Assembly: GCA_015494735.1 (NCBI GenBank)
Contig: WGAQ01000070.1
Coordinates: forward strand, 1 to 43,360
DNA from: Caldifarciminota bacterium
Lineage (GTDB): Bacteria > Hydrothermota > Hydrothermia > LBFQ01 > DSFT01
Direction of reading: 5' to 3'
Length of the DNA stretch: 43,360 nucleotides
In this document: one piece after another, positions 24,353 to 32,719 of the stretch
Layout: every line of letters starts with the position of its first letter
How positions within the stretch are numbered: position 1 is the stretch's first letter
Program-made: the position numbers and the translations under genes
The notes under the pieces: model-generated
What the model was told of the DNA's origin: nothing
What the model saw: the letters and a program-made list of their open reading frames with translations, nothing else
Databases searched by the model: none

Positions 24353-26137
24353 TTGATTAGCAAGGAATTCCTCAAACTCCTTCTGAAGCACTGGAAACTC
24401 ATTACGATTCTCGTATTCGTGATGTTCCTCGGCTCCATAATAGACGGAATTTCCCTCAGTTCCCTCCCCATAGCCCTCAGAATCATATTCAACAGCCAGG
24501 AGCCTCCCCACTACTTCCAGCACATACCCTCTCTTCAATTCCTGGACGAAGTAATCGCAAACACATTCTTCCGCGTCCCCCCGACCGTCGCAATCTTCCG
24601 TCTGTCCGTTTTCATCCTGATACTCTTCCTGCTGAAGTTCCTCATTCTCTACACCAAGGACCTGATGGTGGCCTACGTGGAGGAGAGAATCATAATGAAT
24701 CTCAGGAACGACATGTTCAGACACCTCCTGACCTTACCGGTAAATTACTTCCGTCGTCATGGTGAGATAATAAGCCGATTCACCAACGATACCAAGCTCC
24801 TTAAGGGAGCCCTGACGGAGGGCCTGTTCGACTTCGTGAATTCCACCATAAAGGCTCTGGTATTCATAACGATAGCCTTCCTCATGGCGAGCCAGCTCAT
24901 GCTGGTGGGCATCATAACCATAGTTCCCCTCGGACTATTCCTCGGATGGGTTTCCAGAAGACTCAGGAGGAGATGGGACAGAATCAATTACTACATGGGA
25001 GAGATAGCCGGATACATAAATTCCGTATCCAGAGGGATAAAGGTGATAAAGATATTCTCCACCATAGAGCGGGAGTTCGAAAGGTTCAGGCGAATTTCCA
25101 GGAAGTACTTCATCTCCGCCCTGAAACTGGAAGCACTGGGCAAATTTGCACAGCAGTCATCGGAATTCCTGGTGGCAATACCCATAGTCCTGCTCCTCAT
25201 ATACAGCAGTCATCTCATATTCGTCGAGAGGAGTCTCACCAGTGACCAGTTCATGGTCTTCCTCCTGGTCGTCATATCCACAATCAGCCCCGTGAAACGC
25301 ATATTCAGGTCCAACAACTTCATACAGCAGGGAGTGGCGGCATATCACAGATGCCTGGAGCTCTTGAACCTCCCCCCGGAGCCCCGCGGCGGAAATACAC
25401 CCTTCACAGGACTGGAAAGGGAAATCGAGATAAAGGACCTGTGGTTCTCCTACGAAAATCATCCCGTTCTCAGGGGACTGAATCTAAAGATAAGGAAAGG
25501 GCAGAAGGTGGCCATAATAGGCCCCTCGGGGGCGGGGAAGACCACCTTTCTCGAAATACTCGCCGGTCTCCTCAAACCCGTAAAAGGTCAGATTCTCATG
25601 GATGGGAAAGACCTCTGGAGTTTCGACATATACTCTTACCGCAGGAGAATCTCCATAGTCCCCCAGGAGACCTATCTCTTCGAGGGCACCATATACGAAA
25701 ACCTGACTATGGGAGAGGACATACCCCTGGAGAGGGTAATAGAAGCATGCAAAATCGCCGATGCTCACGAATTCATAGAGAAACTGCCCGGCGGATACTT
25801 CTACCATCTGGACGAAGGGGGGACCAATCTCTCAGGAGGGCAGAAGCAGAGGCTCGCCATTGCCAGGGCCATACTGAGGAATCCGGACCTCATACTGCTG
25901 GACGAGCCCACATCCAATCTGGATGCGGAGAGCGAGGAGAAGGTGAAGAATGCCCTTTCCAGAGCCCTCAAGGGGAAGACCTCCATCATCGTGACCCACA
26001 GGCTATCCACAGCGGTGGATTCGGATTTGATAGTGGTGATGGATGGAGGACGCATTCTGGACACGGGAAATCACGAAGAACTCCTGAAGCGATGCAGGGT
26101 CTATCGCAATCTGGTATCCCTGCAATCCCTTACATAA
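24353..26137 (+). CDS. ABC exporter, fused membrane and ATPase domains (MsbA-like)
   Basis: A 594-residue half-transporter of the MsbA/lipid exporter type. There are six predicted membrane helices (about residues 15-310), including LITILVFVMFLGSIIDGI, FRLSVFILILFLLKFLILY and LVFITIAFLMASQLMLVGI. The ATPase domain has Walker A GPSGAGKTTF, Q-loop IVPQETYLFEGTIYENL, signature NLSGGQKQRLAIARAIL, Walker B LILLDEPTSNLD and switch THRLS. It should act as a dimer exporting a lipid or peptide; in an lpxB-bearing cell an MsbA role is plausible but unproven. The start is a TTG with no clear Shine-Dalgarno sequence, and no nearby in-frame ATG precedes the first helix. Confidence 0.9.
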   Translation: MISKEFLKLLLKHWKLITILVFVMFLGSIIDGISLSSLPIALRIIFNSQEPPHYFQHIPSLQFLDEVIANTFFRVPPTVAIFRLSVFILILFLLKFLILYTKDLMVAYVEERIIMNLRNDMFRHLLTLPVNYFRRHGEIISRFTNDTKLLKGALTEGLFDFVNSTIKALVFITIAFLMASQLMLVGIITIVPLGLFLGWVSRRLRRRWDRINYYMGEIAGYINSVSRGIKVIKIFSTIEREFERFRRISRKYFISALKLEALGKFAQQSSEFLVAIPIVLLLIYSSHLIFVERSLTSDQFMVFLLVVISTISPVKRIFRSNNFIQQGVAAYHRCLELLNLPPEPRGGNTPFTGLEREIEIKDLWFSYENHPVLRGLNLKIRKGQKVAIIGPSGAGKTTFLEILAGLLKPVKGQILMDGKDLWSFDIYSYRRRISIVPQETYLFEGTIYENLTMGEDIPLERVIEACKIADAHEFIEKLPGGYFYHLDEGGTNLSGGQKQRLAIARAILRNPDLILLDEPTSNLDAESEEKVKNALSRALKGKTSIIVTHRLSTAVDSDLIVVMDGGRILDTGNHEELLKRCRVYRNLVSLQSLT

Positions 26138-26156
26138 CTATAAACTTTCGGGGACG

Positions 26157-26831
26157 ATGAGACGACTCCTATTCCTTTCGCTTGCCATAGCGCTGGCAGG
26201 ATGCTCTTTTCTGCGCAATACCAATCAGGTGCAGGAGATAAAGGACCCCAAAGTTCTATATCAGCAGGCGATGGCTCTCTACGAACAGGGGGAATACAAG
26301 AAAGCACTTCCCTACTTCAGGAAACTCCTGTATGGAATGGGCATAAACGACTACACGGATGAAGCCCAGTACTACCTCGCCGCCACATACTACCACCTGA
26401 AGGAGTACGACCTGGCGATTCTGGAACTGGAATTCTTCATAAAAAACTTCCGATTCAGCGAACTGTATCCGGATGCTCTGCTACTCCTTGCAAAAGCCTA
26501 CGAGGGGAAGTACAGCAATATACACCTGGACATAAGTCCCCTGAAAAAGGGCCTGAAGTACGCGCAGAGAGCAAAAGAAATCCTCAAGGGAACGGATAAG
26601 GAAAAGGAAGCGGATGTAGTCATCAGGTCCATAAGGGAGAAGTTTGCCCGCAAGCACCTCCTGGCAGCATGGGTTTATAACAAACTGAAGAAGTACAAAT
26701 CCGAACTCCTCTATCTCGAACTGTATCTGAAAGAATATCCGGATATGGATAACGTGGATTCGGTCAGGGCAAGGGTGAAGGAGTTGAGGGAGATTGTCAG
26801 AGATGCAGAAAATTCTGGTAATAGGCGGTAG
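26157..26831 (+). CDS. BamD-like outer-membrane assembly lipoprotein
   Basis: A 224-residue lipoprotein (MRRLLFLSLAIALAGC, lipobox Cys16) made mostly of TPR-like helices: LYQQAMALYEQGEYKKALPYF, EAQYYLAATYYHLKEYDLAI and LYPDALLLLAKAYEGKYSNI. The pattern matches the BamD/ComL/YfiO family, the essential lipoprotein of the BAM complex that inserts beta-barrel proteins. HLDISPLKKGLKYA and the final YLELYLKEYPD unit fit the family. A TATAAA box and GGGG lie just upstream. Its end overlaps nadD by 29 bases. Confidence 0.82.
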   Translation: MRRLLFLSLAIALAGCSFLRNTNQVQEIKDPKVLYQQAMALYEQGEYKKALPYFRKLLYGMGINDYTDEAQYYLAATYYHLKEYDLAILELEFFIKNFRFSELYPDALLLLAKAYEGKYSNIHLDISPLKKGLKYAQRAKEILKGTDKEKEADVVIRSIREKFARKHLLAAWVYNKLKKYKSELLYLELYLKEYPDMDNVDSVRARVKELREIVRDAENSGNRR

Positions 26832-27390
26832 ATTCGACCCCATCCACATAGGCCACCTCATAATAGCAGAGGACATGAAAGAAGAGTTGAATGTGGATAA
26901 AGTGTTCTTCATCCCCAGTTATAACCCGCCCCACAGGGAAGTGGAGACCCCCTTCGAGCACAGATACAATATGGTGAAACTGGCCATAGATGAGGAACCT
27001 TCCTTCACCGTAAGCGACATAGAAAAACGCCTCGGCCTGGAAAAGAGCTATTCCTATCTGGTAATGCAGGAATTCAAAAAGCAATTTCCCGATTCCAGAA
27101 TCCTCTTCCTCATAGGAAGCGACCAGTTCAAAACCTTCAAGACATGGTATAAATACGAAGACCTTTTGAATCTGGTGGAGGTGGTGGTGGCACTCCGGAA
27201 CACTGCCGACAAAAAGTATTACCCGAGGGACCTAATAGAGAGGGTAAAATTCGCCCACAACAGAATCATAGAGGTCTCAGCATCCGAAGTGCGCAGGAGG
27301 GCAAGGGAAGGGAAGCCCTTTCGATTCATGGTCAGAGAGCCGGTTTATCAGTACATTCTGGAAAATAATCTGTACAGGGAGGCGAAATGA
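26803..27390 (+). CDS. nadD: Nicotinate-nucleotide adenylyltransferase
   Basis: A 195-residue NadD that transfers AMP to nicotinate mononucleotide in NAD synthesis. The nucleotidyltransferase signature GGRFDPIHIGHLIIAE is near residue 8, followed by FFIPSYNPPHR, RYNMVKLAI and ILFLIGSDQFKTFKTWYKY; the C-terminal ISASEVRRR-type motif is IEVSASEVRRRAREGKPF. The usual Thr in GGTFDP is Arg here. The ATG at 26803 is preferred over a TTG nine bases earlier because AGGGAG is too close to the TTG. It overlaps the BamD-like gene by 29 bases and tsaB by ATGA. Confidence 0.92.
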   Translation: MQKILVIGGRFDPIHIGHLIIAEDMKEELNVDKVFFIPSYNPPHREVETPFEHRYNMVKLAIDEEPSFTVSDIEKRLGLEKSYSYLVMQEFKKQFPDSRILFLIGSDQFKTFKTWYKYEDLLNLVEVVVALRNTADKKYYPRDLIERVKFAHNRIIEVSASEVRRRAREGKPFRFMVREPVYQYILENNLYREAK

Positions 27391-28058
27391 TTCTGGCAGT
27401 CGATACGACGACGAAATATCTATCGTCTGCAATCGCCGATTCGCGGGGGAAAGTAATACTGGAAATCAATCAGTATGAGCCATTCATGCACGCCGAGAGA
27501 ATCAACATAATAACCGATTTCCTCATAAGAGCATCCGGAAAGCAACCATTCGATATACGCCATCTAATAATATCAGAAGGACCCGGACTGTTTACATCCC
27601 TGAGGGTATCGGCCTCCTTCGCAAAGGGGTTCGCCGTAGTGTATCCCCATGTGAAAGTGGTTGCCATAAGTTCATTCCGGGCGCTCTGGTATCCATTCAA
27701 AGGGCATAAGGTGGCGGTCCTTCTGGATGCCAAGAAGCGGGAGGTCTTCGCCTCTGCATTCGACGAAAATGGAAATGTGATAATGGAGCCGACCATAATA
27801 AAACCAGCATACCTCTATGAAAAGCTGGGAGATGAATTCCTCTATGTAGGGGAGGGGGCGGAGATTTATAGGGACATCTTCAAGAACGTACCCCCCAACA
27901 ACCCCACCTTTCCCCACGCAAAGGACATGATTCCCCTTGCCATGGAGGAGATAGAAAAGGGGAACTTCGTGGATATAGACACATTCGAGCCCCACTACCT
28001 GCGCCAGCCCGACGCAGTGGTGAAGAAGAGAGGTTCAGAGTCCAAACCATCCCCTTAG
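27387..28058 (+). CDS. tsaB: tRNA threonylcarbamoyladenosine synthesis protein TsaB
   Basis: A 223-residue TsaB, the ASKHA-fold partner of TsaD that helps make t6A37 in ANN-decoding tRNAs. It has MILAVDTTTKYLSSAIADS, MHAERINIITDFLIRASG and EGPGLFTSLRVSASFAKGFA, corresponding to the GPGSFTGLR motif. Length is normal. It is coupled to nadD by an ATGA overlap and its last 24 bases overlap the convergent DUF4276-like gene. TsaD and TsaE are not in the window. Confidence 0.92.
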   Translation: MILAVDTTTKYLSSAIADSRGKVILEINQYEPFMHAERINIITDFLIRASGKQPFDIRHLIISEGPGLFTSLRVSASFAKGFAVVYPHVKVVAISSFRALWYPFKGHKVAVLLDAKKREVFASAFDENGNVIMEPTIIKPAYLYEKLGDEFLYVGEGAEIYRDIFKNVPPNNPTFPHAKDMIPLAMEEIEKGNFVDIDTFEPHYLRQPDAVVKKRGSESKPSP

Positions 28059-28622
28059 GGTTTCAACCAGTTTCCTGAATGCCCTATCGCGACAGTTTTC
28101 CACATGATTTCTGTTTACCTTTCTTGCAATTTCTCGAAACAGGGATGGACTTTGAGGTCTTCCTACTTCCCTCAGTATCTTTTCAAATTCCTCTTTGGGA
28201 CGAGATGGCTTGAAATCGTACCGGGGCACTTTTTTGCCAAATATATCCGGAAACTTATCGGCCACTCCCCAGACCCATATCTCCAGTTCCGGTTTCACCA
28301 CTATAACTTCCACGTCATCCCTCTTCCATCGCGTATTCCTGACAACATTCTCCCCGATTTCTTCCTCCAGTTCCTCTGGAAGACCCTCGAAACCGCTTCC
28401 TTCATAGTCCAGAATCACCATAGCCTTCACATAATCGTCCTGATGAATCCTGAGCACTTCATGGGCACCTTTACGAACACCTGGATCCCTGTTGGGATGA
28501 TTAATAACACGGAACTCTATTGCTCTAATTTGTAATTGGTGCCGGGATTTCTCTTCAATAAGGGTTTCGATAACCGCTTTCATATCTTTATCGGCCACGA
28601 GAACTATAAGATCCCCCTTCAT
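28035..28622 (-). CDS. TOPRIM/DUF4276-like protein partner of AAA ATPase
   Basis: A 195-residue protein with no signal or membrane segment. It opens KGDLIVLVADKDMKAVIETL, followed by VILDYEGSGFEGLP with Asp72 and Glu74, and PELEIWVWG near residue 111. The alternation of hydrophobic strands with these acidic sites resembles the TOPRIM-like fold of DUF4276/RloB/OLD-type nucleases, where ELEAW and DxD/DxE motifs recur. The classical TOPRIM glutamate in the first motif is replaced (VADKD). Its ATG overlaps the stop of the AAA ATPase by four bases, as in two-gene ATPase-TOPRIM defence systems. It may be an effector nuclease; this is inference. Base composition is AT-richer than in core genes. Confidence 0.65.
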   Translation of the reverse strand: MKGDLIVLVADKDMKAVIETLIEEKSRHQLQIRAIEFRVINHPNRDPGVRKGAHEVLRIHQDDYVKAMVILDYEGSGFEGLPEELEEEIGENVVRNTRWKRDDVEVIVVKPELEIWVWGVADKFPDIFGKKVPRYDFKPSRPKEEFEKILREVGRPQSPSLFREIARKVNRNHVENCRDRAFRKLVETLRGWFGL

Positions 28623-29899
28623 AACACCCCGCTTGCTATAAGACTATCCATGGAAACTTTTTTCTTCCAGTCCCTCAACTTGGGATGTACATTCCCGCGA
28701 ATTATATCAGTGGAACCCTTTTTCGTCTTTCCAAATATAAGCAAATCATGAAGTTCAGCCATAGCAAGAAAAACAGGCGAATGGGTGGCAACCAGAATTT
28801 GGTTTCCGCTCGTATAACCTCCCTTCAGGGACTGAAAAACCCCCTCTATGGCAAGGGGATGGAGTCCATTTTCCGGCTCTTCTATCATAAAAACACGCTC
28901 TCTGCGAGGAAGATACGGTATTATACTGAGTGCAAGGAATCGAAGGGTTCCATCCGAAAGAAGCCATGAAGGGGTGTCCAGGCTATACCTGTATTTGACA
29001 TTCAGATAAATGAAATTATTCTCCGGCAGTTTCCTCACATCTATGTCTTCTACATCGTTCAGGAATTCTTTCACATGGCTTACCCACCAGCGGAATCTTT
29101 CAGGATGCTCCCTCCTGAGAATATCCACAACTTTTGCAAGATTGGAACCGTCGGGGCGAAATCTTCCAGGGGTGTCAGGTGGTATTGGTTTCCTCATGGC
29201 ATCCGTATTAAGATGCATGAACACAACATTCTCTCCCAGAAGTCCCTTGAACCACAAAGAAGCCCTGAATCGATTTATATCTTCCAGAATTACGGACAGG
29301 AGAGACCTTCGGGGATCTATATCGAAATTCACATTGAATTTACTCGTTTCGGATCTCATATGCACCCTCGAGCCATATTCCTTTCTCCTTGCAACCAATC
29401 TATAACCGGACAAAGACCTGACATCAGCTCCCGATTCAGGAAGTATGGGTGTATCTTCCATGAGAGTGGGGAAATCGAACAGTCTGGTTCTAAGATGTCC
29501 CCTTCTGACTCTCTCGCTTACCAGATACAATTCCTCCCTATCAGGGCCAATCCCATCGTTTCCCGAAACGATTCGCACCTGATATCTGATGAACCGATAT
29601 CTTTTTCCAGTTTTCTTATTCAAATGCTCTTCTATTTCTGAAGGGATACGGGCATCTATACCGATTTCAAAAGCACTACCCTCCCCCTTCCATACAATTT
29701 CCTGGATTGTTCTTCCTCTTTTCAATACAGCACCGTGAAAACCCTCCTCCATAGTGAGAGCATCCCTCAAAAAAAGAAGAACATCGAGAAAGTTACTCTT
29801 TCCACTCGAATTGGGACCAACGAGGATGTTGAAAGATTCGAGTTCAACATTTACCCTCTTCAAACTCTTGTAATGCCTCACCTCCACCCTTTCCAGCAC
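28619..29899 (-). CDS. AAA family ATPase (AAA15/AAA21 type), OLD/PARIS-like
   Basis: A 426-residue SMC-like ABC-ATPase of the AAA15/21 type. N-terminal VRHYKSLKRVNVELESFNILVG leads to Walker A GPNSSGKSN (28-36). The middle region (about 60-260) is a long insertion with alternating helices and strands. The C-terminus has WLLSDGTLRFLALSIIPYLP, Walker B VFMIEEPENGLHPLAIEGVF and LVATHSPVFLAM. Such ATPases sense phage or DNA signals in OLD, PARIS and retron-type systems. GTG at 29899 is chosen: TAAAAT ends 7 bases before it and VLERVEVRHYKSL begins the conserved strand. It is coupled to the TOPRIM/DUF4276-like gene. Confidence 0.82.
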   Translation of the reverse strand: MLERVEVRHYKSLKRVNVELESFNILVGPNSSGKSNFLDVLLFLRDALTMEEGFHGAVLKRGRTIQEIVWKGEGSAFEIGIDARIPSEIEEHLNKKTGKRYRFIRYQVRIVSGNDGIGPDREELYLVSERVRRGHLRTRLFDFPTLMEDTPILPESGADVRSLSGYRLVARRKEYGSRVHMRSETSKFNVNFDIDPRRSLLSVILEDINRFRASLWFKGLLGENVVFMHLNTDAMRKPIPPDTPGRFRPDGSNLAKVVDILRREHPERFRWWVSHVKEFLNDVEDIDVRKLPENNFIYLNVKYRYSLDTPSWLLSDGTLRFLALSIIPYLPRRERVFMIEEPENGLHPLAIEGVFQSLKGGYTSGNQILVATHSPVFLAMAELHDLLIFGKTKKGSTDIIRGNVHPKLRDWKKKVSMDSLIASGVL

Positions 29900-29906
29900 G
29901 CCAACT

Positions 29907-29912
29907 ATTTTA
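29907..29912 (-). promoter_or_regulatory. Putative -10 box, leaderless geometry (AAA ATPase)
   Basis: TAAAAT on the minus strand, 7 bases before the GTG at 29899. It lies 14 bases from the opposing box of polX. Confidence 0.5.
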
Positions 29913-29926
29913 AAGCCACGGAGCAG

Positions 29927-29932
29927 TAAAAT
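29927..29932 (+). promoter_or_regulatory. Putative -10 box, leaderless geometry (polX)
   Basis: TAAAAT followed by TAAATTC, 7 bases, then the polX ATG at 29940. Any -35 contact would fall within the start of the divergent ATPase gene. Confidence 0.5.
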
Positions 29933-29939
29933 TAAATTC

Positions 29940-31694
29940 ATGGACAACAATCAGAAACTGGCAAAGATATTCGATGAAATCGCAGATGCTCTCGAATTCC
30001 TGGGAGAAAATCCATTCAAGGTCAGGGCTTATAGAACTGCCGCCCGGATTCTCGAGGGGCTGGATAAGGACATAAGCTGGTATATCGAGCACAACAAACA
30101 GATCAAGGGAATAGGAACCTCCCTCAGGGCAAAGATTAAGGAATTTCTGGAAACGGGGAAGGTCCGAAAACACGAGGAACTGCTCCAGAAGGTGCCGAAG
30201 GGTATATTCGAGGTAATGGCGATTCCCGGCGTGGGACCAAAGACAGCGAAGATTCTATACGATAAATTCGGTGTAAAGAGCATAGAGGATTTGAAGAAGG
30301 TGCTAGAAGACGAGAGAATCTACCAGCTCAGGGGGTTCGGTCCGGGTAAGGTGAAGAATATAAAAGAGGGACTGGAGCTCTACGAGAAAGCCCACAGCAG
30401 ATTCCCGATAGGATTCGTCTACCAACCCATTATGGAACTGAAGGACAGAATTTCAAAAATAGAGGGGGTCCATCGAATAGCCGTCGCAGGCTCATTCAGA
30501 AGGATGAAGGAGACGGTGGGGGATATCGACATACTCATAACCACAGACAGACCCGCGGAAGTGGGAAACGCCATTGTGAATCTCCCCAATATAGAGAGGG
30601 TTCTCCTCAAGGGTATGACGAAAATCTCCTTCATCTATACTCTTCCCCGCGACCAGCTCATACAGGTGGATGTGAGAATCGTCAAGGATGAGAACTGGGG
30701 AGCATCCCTCATGTATTTCACAGGCTCGAAGGAACACAACATCGCAGTCAGGGACATAGCGATAGAGAAGGGCTACAAGTTGAACGAGTATGGCCTCTTC
30801 AAGGATGTTCATGTAATCGCCAGCAGGACGGAGGAGGAGATTTACGAAGCACTGGGCATGCAGTATATACCCCCGGAGCTCAGGGAAAACAGAGGCGAGA
30901 TAGAAAAGGCTCTCCGGCACGAGATTCCACGACTCGTTGAATTGAAGGACATAAAGGGGGACCTTCAGGTCCACAGCGTATATTCCGATGGACAGATGAC
31001 CTTCGAGGAGATAGAAAAGCACGCTCTGGAGCTGGGATACCAGTATGTGGCAGTAACGGACCACTCCTACAGCCTGAAAGTGGCAGGGGGACTCGAGGAG
31101 AGCAGGCTATTCGAAAAAATGGAGAAGATAAGGGAATTCAACAAGAAATCCAGAGTGAAGCTCCTCATGGGGGCAGAGGTGGAGATCAGGATGGATGGAA
31201 CCCTGGATTACCCGGATGAGGTTCTGAAGGAACTGGATATAGTGCTGGCATCCGTACATAACGTCAGGAAGAACGAGGACATAACACAGAGGTATCTCAG
31301 GGCAATGGAAAGCCCCTATGTAGATATAATCGCCCATCCCACCGGACGTCTGGTAACAGGCAGGAAACCCTACCCATTCGATGAGGAAAAGGTCTTCAGG
31401 ACAGCCGCAGAAAGGATGGTTCTCATGGAGATAAACGCCCATGCCAACCGTCTGGATCTAAACGACATCATGATAATGCGGGCAAAGCCCTACGGAGTCA
31501 AATTCTCACTGGGAACCGATGCCCACGGGAAGGGAAACATGTGGATGATGGTTCTGGGAGTGGGACAGGCGAGAAGGGCATGGCTGACTCCGGAAGATAT
31601 AGTCAATACCCTGGACCTGGATGAATTGATGGACTTCATAAAGAAAGCGAGAAAACACAGGGAGAAGATGTTGAAGGAATCCAGAAAACAGTAG
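29940..31694 (+). CDS. polX: DNA polymerase/3'-5' exonuclease PolX
   Basis: A 584-residue bacterial family X polymerase for DNA repair. The N-terminal helix-hairpin-helix region includes IKGIGTSLRAKIKEFL and IPGVGPKTAKILYDKFG. The polymerase palm has GSFRR (184-188), catalytic Asp195 and Asp197 in GDIDILI, and Asp244 in IQVDVRIV. The C-terminal PHP exonuclease domain starts near residue 335 with DLQVHSVYSDGQMT and has VTDHSYS, GAEVEIRMDG, SVHN, IAHPTGRL and GTDAHGKGN metal sites. All catalytic residues I can check are present. It is divergent from the AAA ATPase across 40 bases. Confidence 0.94.
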   Translation: MDNNQKLAKIFDEIADALEFLGENPFKVRAYRTAARILEGLDKDISWYIEHNKQIKGIGTSLRAKIKEFLETGKVRKHEELLQKVPKGIFEVMAIPGVGPKTAKILYDKFGVKSIEDLKKVLEDERIYQLRGFGPGKVKNIKEGLELYEKAHSRFPIGFVYQPIMELKDRISKIEGVHRIAVAGSFRRMKETVGDIDILITTDRPAEVGNAIVNLPNIERVLLKGMTKISFIYTLPRDQLIQVDVRIVKDENWGASLMYFTGSKEHNIAVRDIAIEKGYKLNEYGLFKDVHVIASRTEEEIYEALGMQYIPPELRENRGEIEKALRHEIPRLVELKDIKGDLQVHSVYSDGQMTFEEIEKHALELGYQYVAVTDHSYSLKVAGGLEESRLFEKMEKIREFNKKSRVKLLMGAEVEIRMDGTLDYPDEVLKELDIVLASVHNVRKNEDITQRYLRAMESPYVDIIAHPTGRLVTGRKPYPFDEEKVFRTAAERMVLMEINAHANRLDLNDIMIMRAKPYGVKFSLGTDAHGKGNMWMMVLGVGQARRAWLTPEDIVNTLDLDELMDFIKKARKHREKMLKESRKQ

Positions 31695-31702
31695 ATTTTC
31701 GC

Positions 31703-32665
31703 CTACACTATTTCCAGTTGCAACATCCGGAGTAGTTGTTCGTAATCGTATGCCAGGGACCTGTCCAGATTATCGAAGGAATATCTAACAGGCAATATAA
31801 TGGATCGGAAGGGTAAGGATCTGGGAAAATCCTTTGCCACCAATATGCCTCCCGCCACTTCGGAGCCCATTTCATCCATATAACCCTTCAATTGTTCGAA
31901 ATCCTTTCTCGAAGCCCTGCCTGTTTTCACCTCTACGAGCAGGTACATATTCCGCGCAGATGGATGTCGTGGTTTTATAAAAATATCTACATAACCTTCC
32001 GGAAGAGCTTTTTCACCAAGTACCTCCATTTCGCCGGAAGAACCCTCTATTCCAAAAATTTCCATCGCATTCTGCAGGACAGTCTTTCTGATTTTCTTCC
32101 TCACCAGCGATTGGAGTATAAGTTCCCTGAAATAGAATTTCTCCGGAATATGCTGATTTCTTCTGTCGAACACAATTCTGGGTATGAAAGGTTCCGCATC
32201 CAGTTCCAGAGGTTCTGGTTGACCGTGAGATGGAGTCCCCATTTCCGACACTTTATAAAAGGTAATCGTATCTGCATGAAAATGCGTCTTCCTGTAGCCT
32301 CCCCGCAGGAGCAAATTCTCGGCAACATACGAAAACTCCGGTCTGACCATGGACTCCTCGAATTCCCTCTTCTGCTGTAGAAACAATCTGAAGGGAAAAC
32401 TATATGTTCGCCCCGATTGAAAGGTGATAGGAGGCCATGGAGGAAGCCTTTCGGCATTCCTGTAAGCGACTTTCCTCACCACCTGATATAGATTTCTCAC
32501 CCTGCCTCCATACAGAAACGATATGTAGTCTCCAATTTCTATATCGAGAAAAGTCCACAGCCCATTTATACTGCTTGTAAATCCCGCCATAGCATATTTT
32601 ATACATAGATCCAGATTTTTCCTGTTGGAAACGGAAACGAGGAAATAAGCATTCTGTTTGCCCAT
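31703..32665 (-). CDS. EVE-domain PD-(D/E)XK nuclease, putative modification-dependent restriction enzyme
   Basis: A 320-residue protein with two parts. The N-terminus (about 5-140) looks like an EVE/YTH-type PUA-like domain: AYFLVSVSNRKNLDLCIK, INGLWTFLDIEIGDYISFLY, NLYQVVRKVAY and TYSFPFRLFL, with several aromatic residues that could form a base-binding cage. The C-terminus (about 175-320) is a PD-(D/E)XK nuclease: Asp227 in GYVDIFI, Glu245 and Lys247 in LLVEVKTGRAS, then Gln258/Tyr262 in EQLKGYM, reminiscent of RecB/NucS nucleases. EVE-nuclease proteins are candidates for cleaving DNA with modified bases. Composition is AT-richer than in core genes. TATAAAAT lies upstream. Confidence 0.72.
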   Translation of the reverse strand: MGKQNAYFLVSVSNRKNLDLCIKYAMAGFTSSINGLWTFLDIEIGDYISFLYGGRVRNLYQVVRKVAYRNAERLPPWPPITFQSGRTYSFPFRLFLQQKREFEESMVRPEFSYVAENLLLRGGYRKTHFHADTITFYKVSEMGTPSHGQPEPLELDAEPFIPRIVFDRRNQHIPEKFYFRELILQSLVRKKIRKTVLQNAMEIFGIEGSSGEMEVLGEKALPEGYVDIFIKPRHPSARNMYLLVEVKTGRASRKDFEQLKGYMDEMGSEVAGGILVAKDFPRSLPFRSIILPVRYSFDNLDRSLAYDYEQLLRMLQLEIV

Positions 32666-32678
32666 TCCGTGTTCGGGA

Positions 32679-32684
32679 ATTTTA
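32679..32684 (-). promoter_or_regulatory. Putative -10 box (EVE-nuclease gene)
   Basis: TAAAAT (within TATAAAAT) with 13 bases to the ATG at 32665. The short leader holds only a weak CGGA. Confidence 0.35.
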
Positions 32685-32704
32685 TACCATTACACCAGCC
32701 CCTT

Positions 32705-32710
32705 TAAATT
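32705..32710 (+). promoter_or_regulatory. Putative -10 box (ion permease operon)
   Basis: TAAATT with 9 bases to the ATG at 32720. There is no Shine-Dalgarno sequence. Confidence 0.35.
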
Positions 32711-32719
32711 TATCGAACT

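Noticed and set aside
24325..32700. GGCTGGTGTAA occurs at 24325-24335 (+) and again at 32690-32700 (-), both next to genes.
   Set aside because: An 11-base match is not surprising in a window this size and the flanks do not match; not a repeat family.
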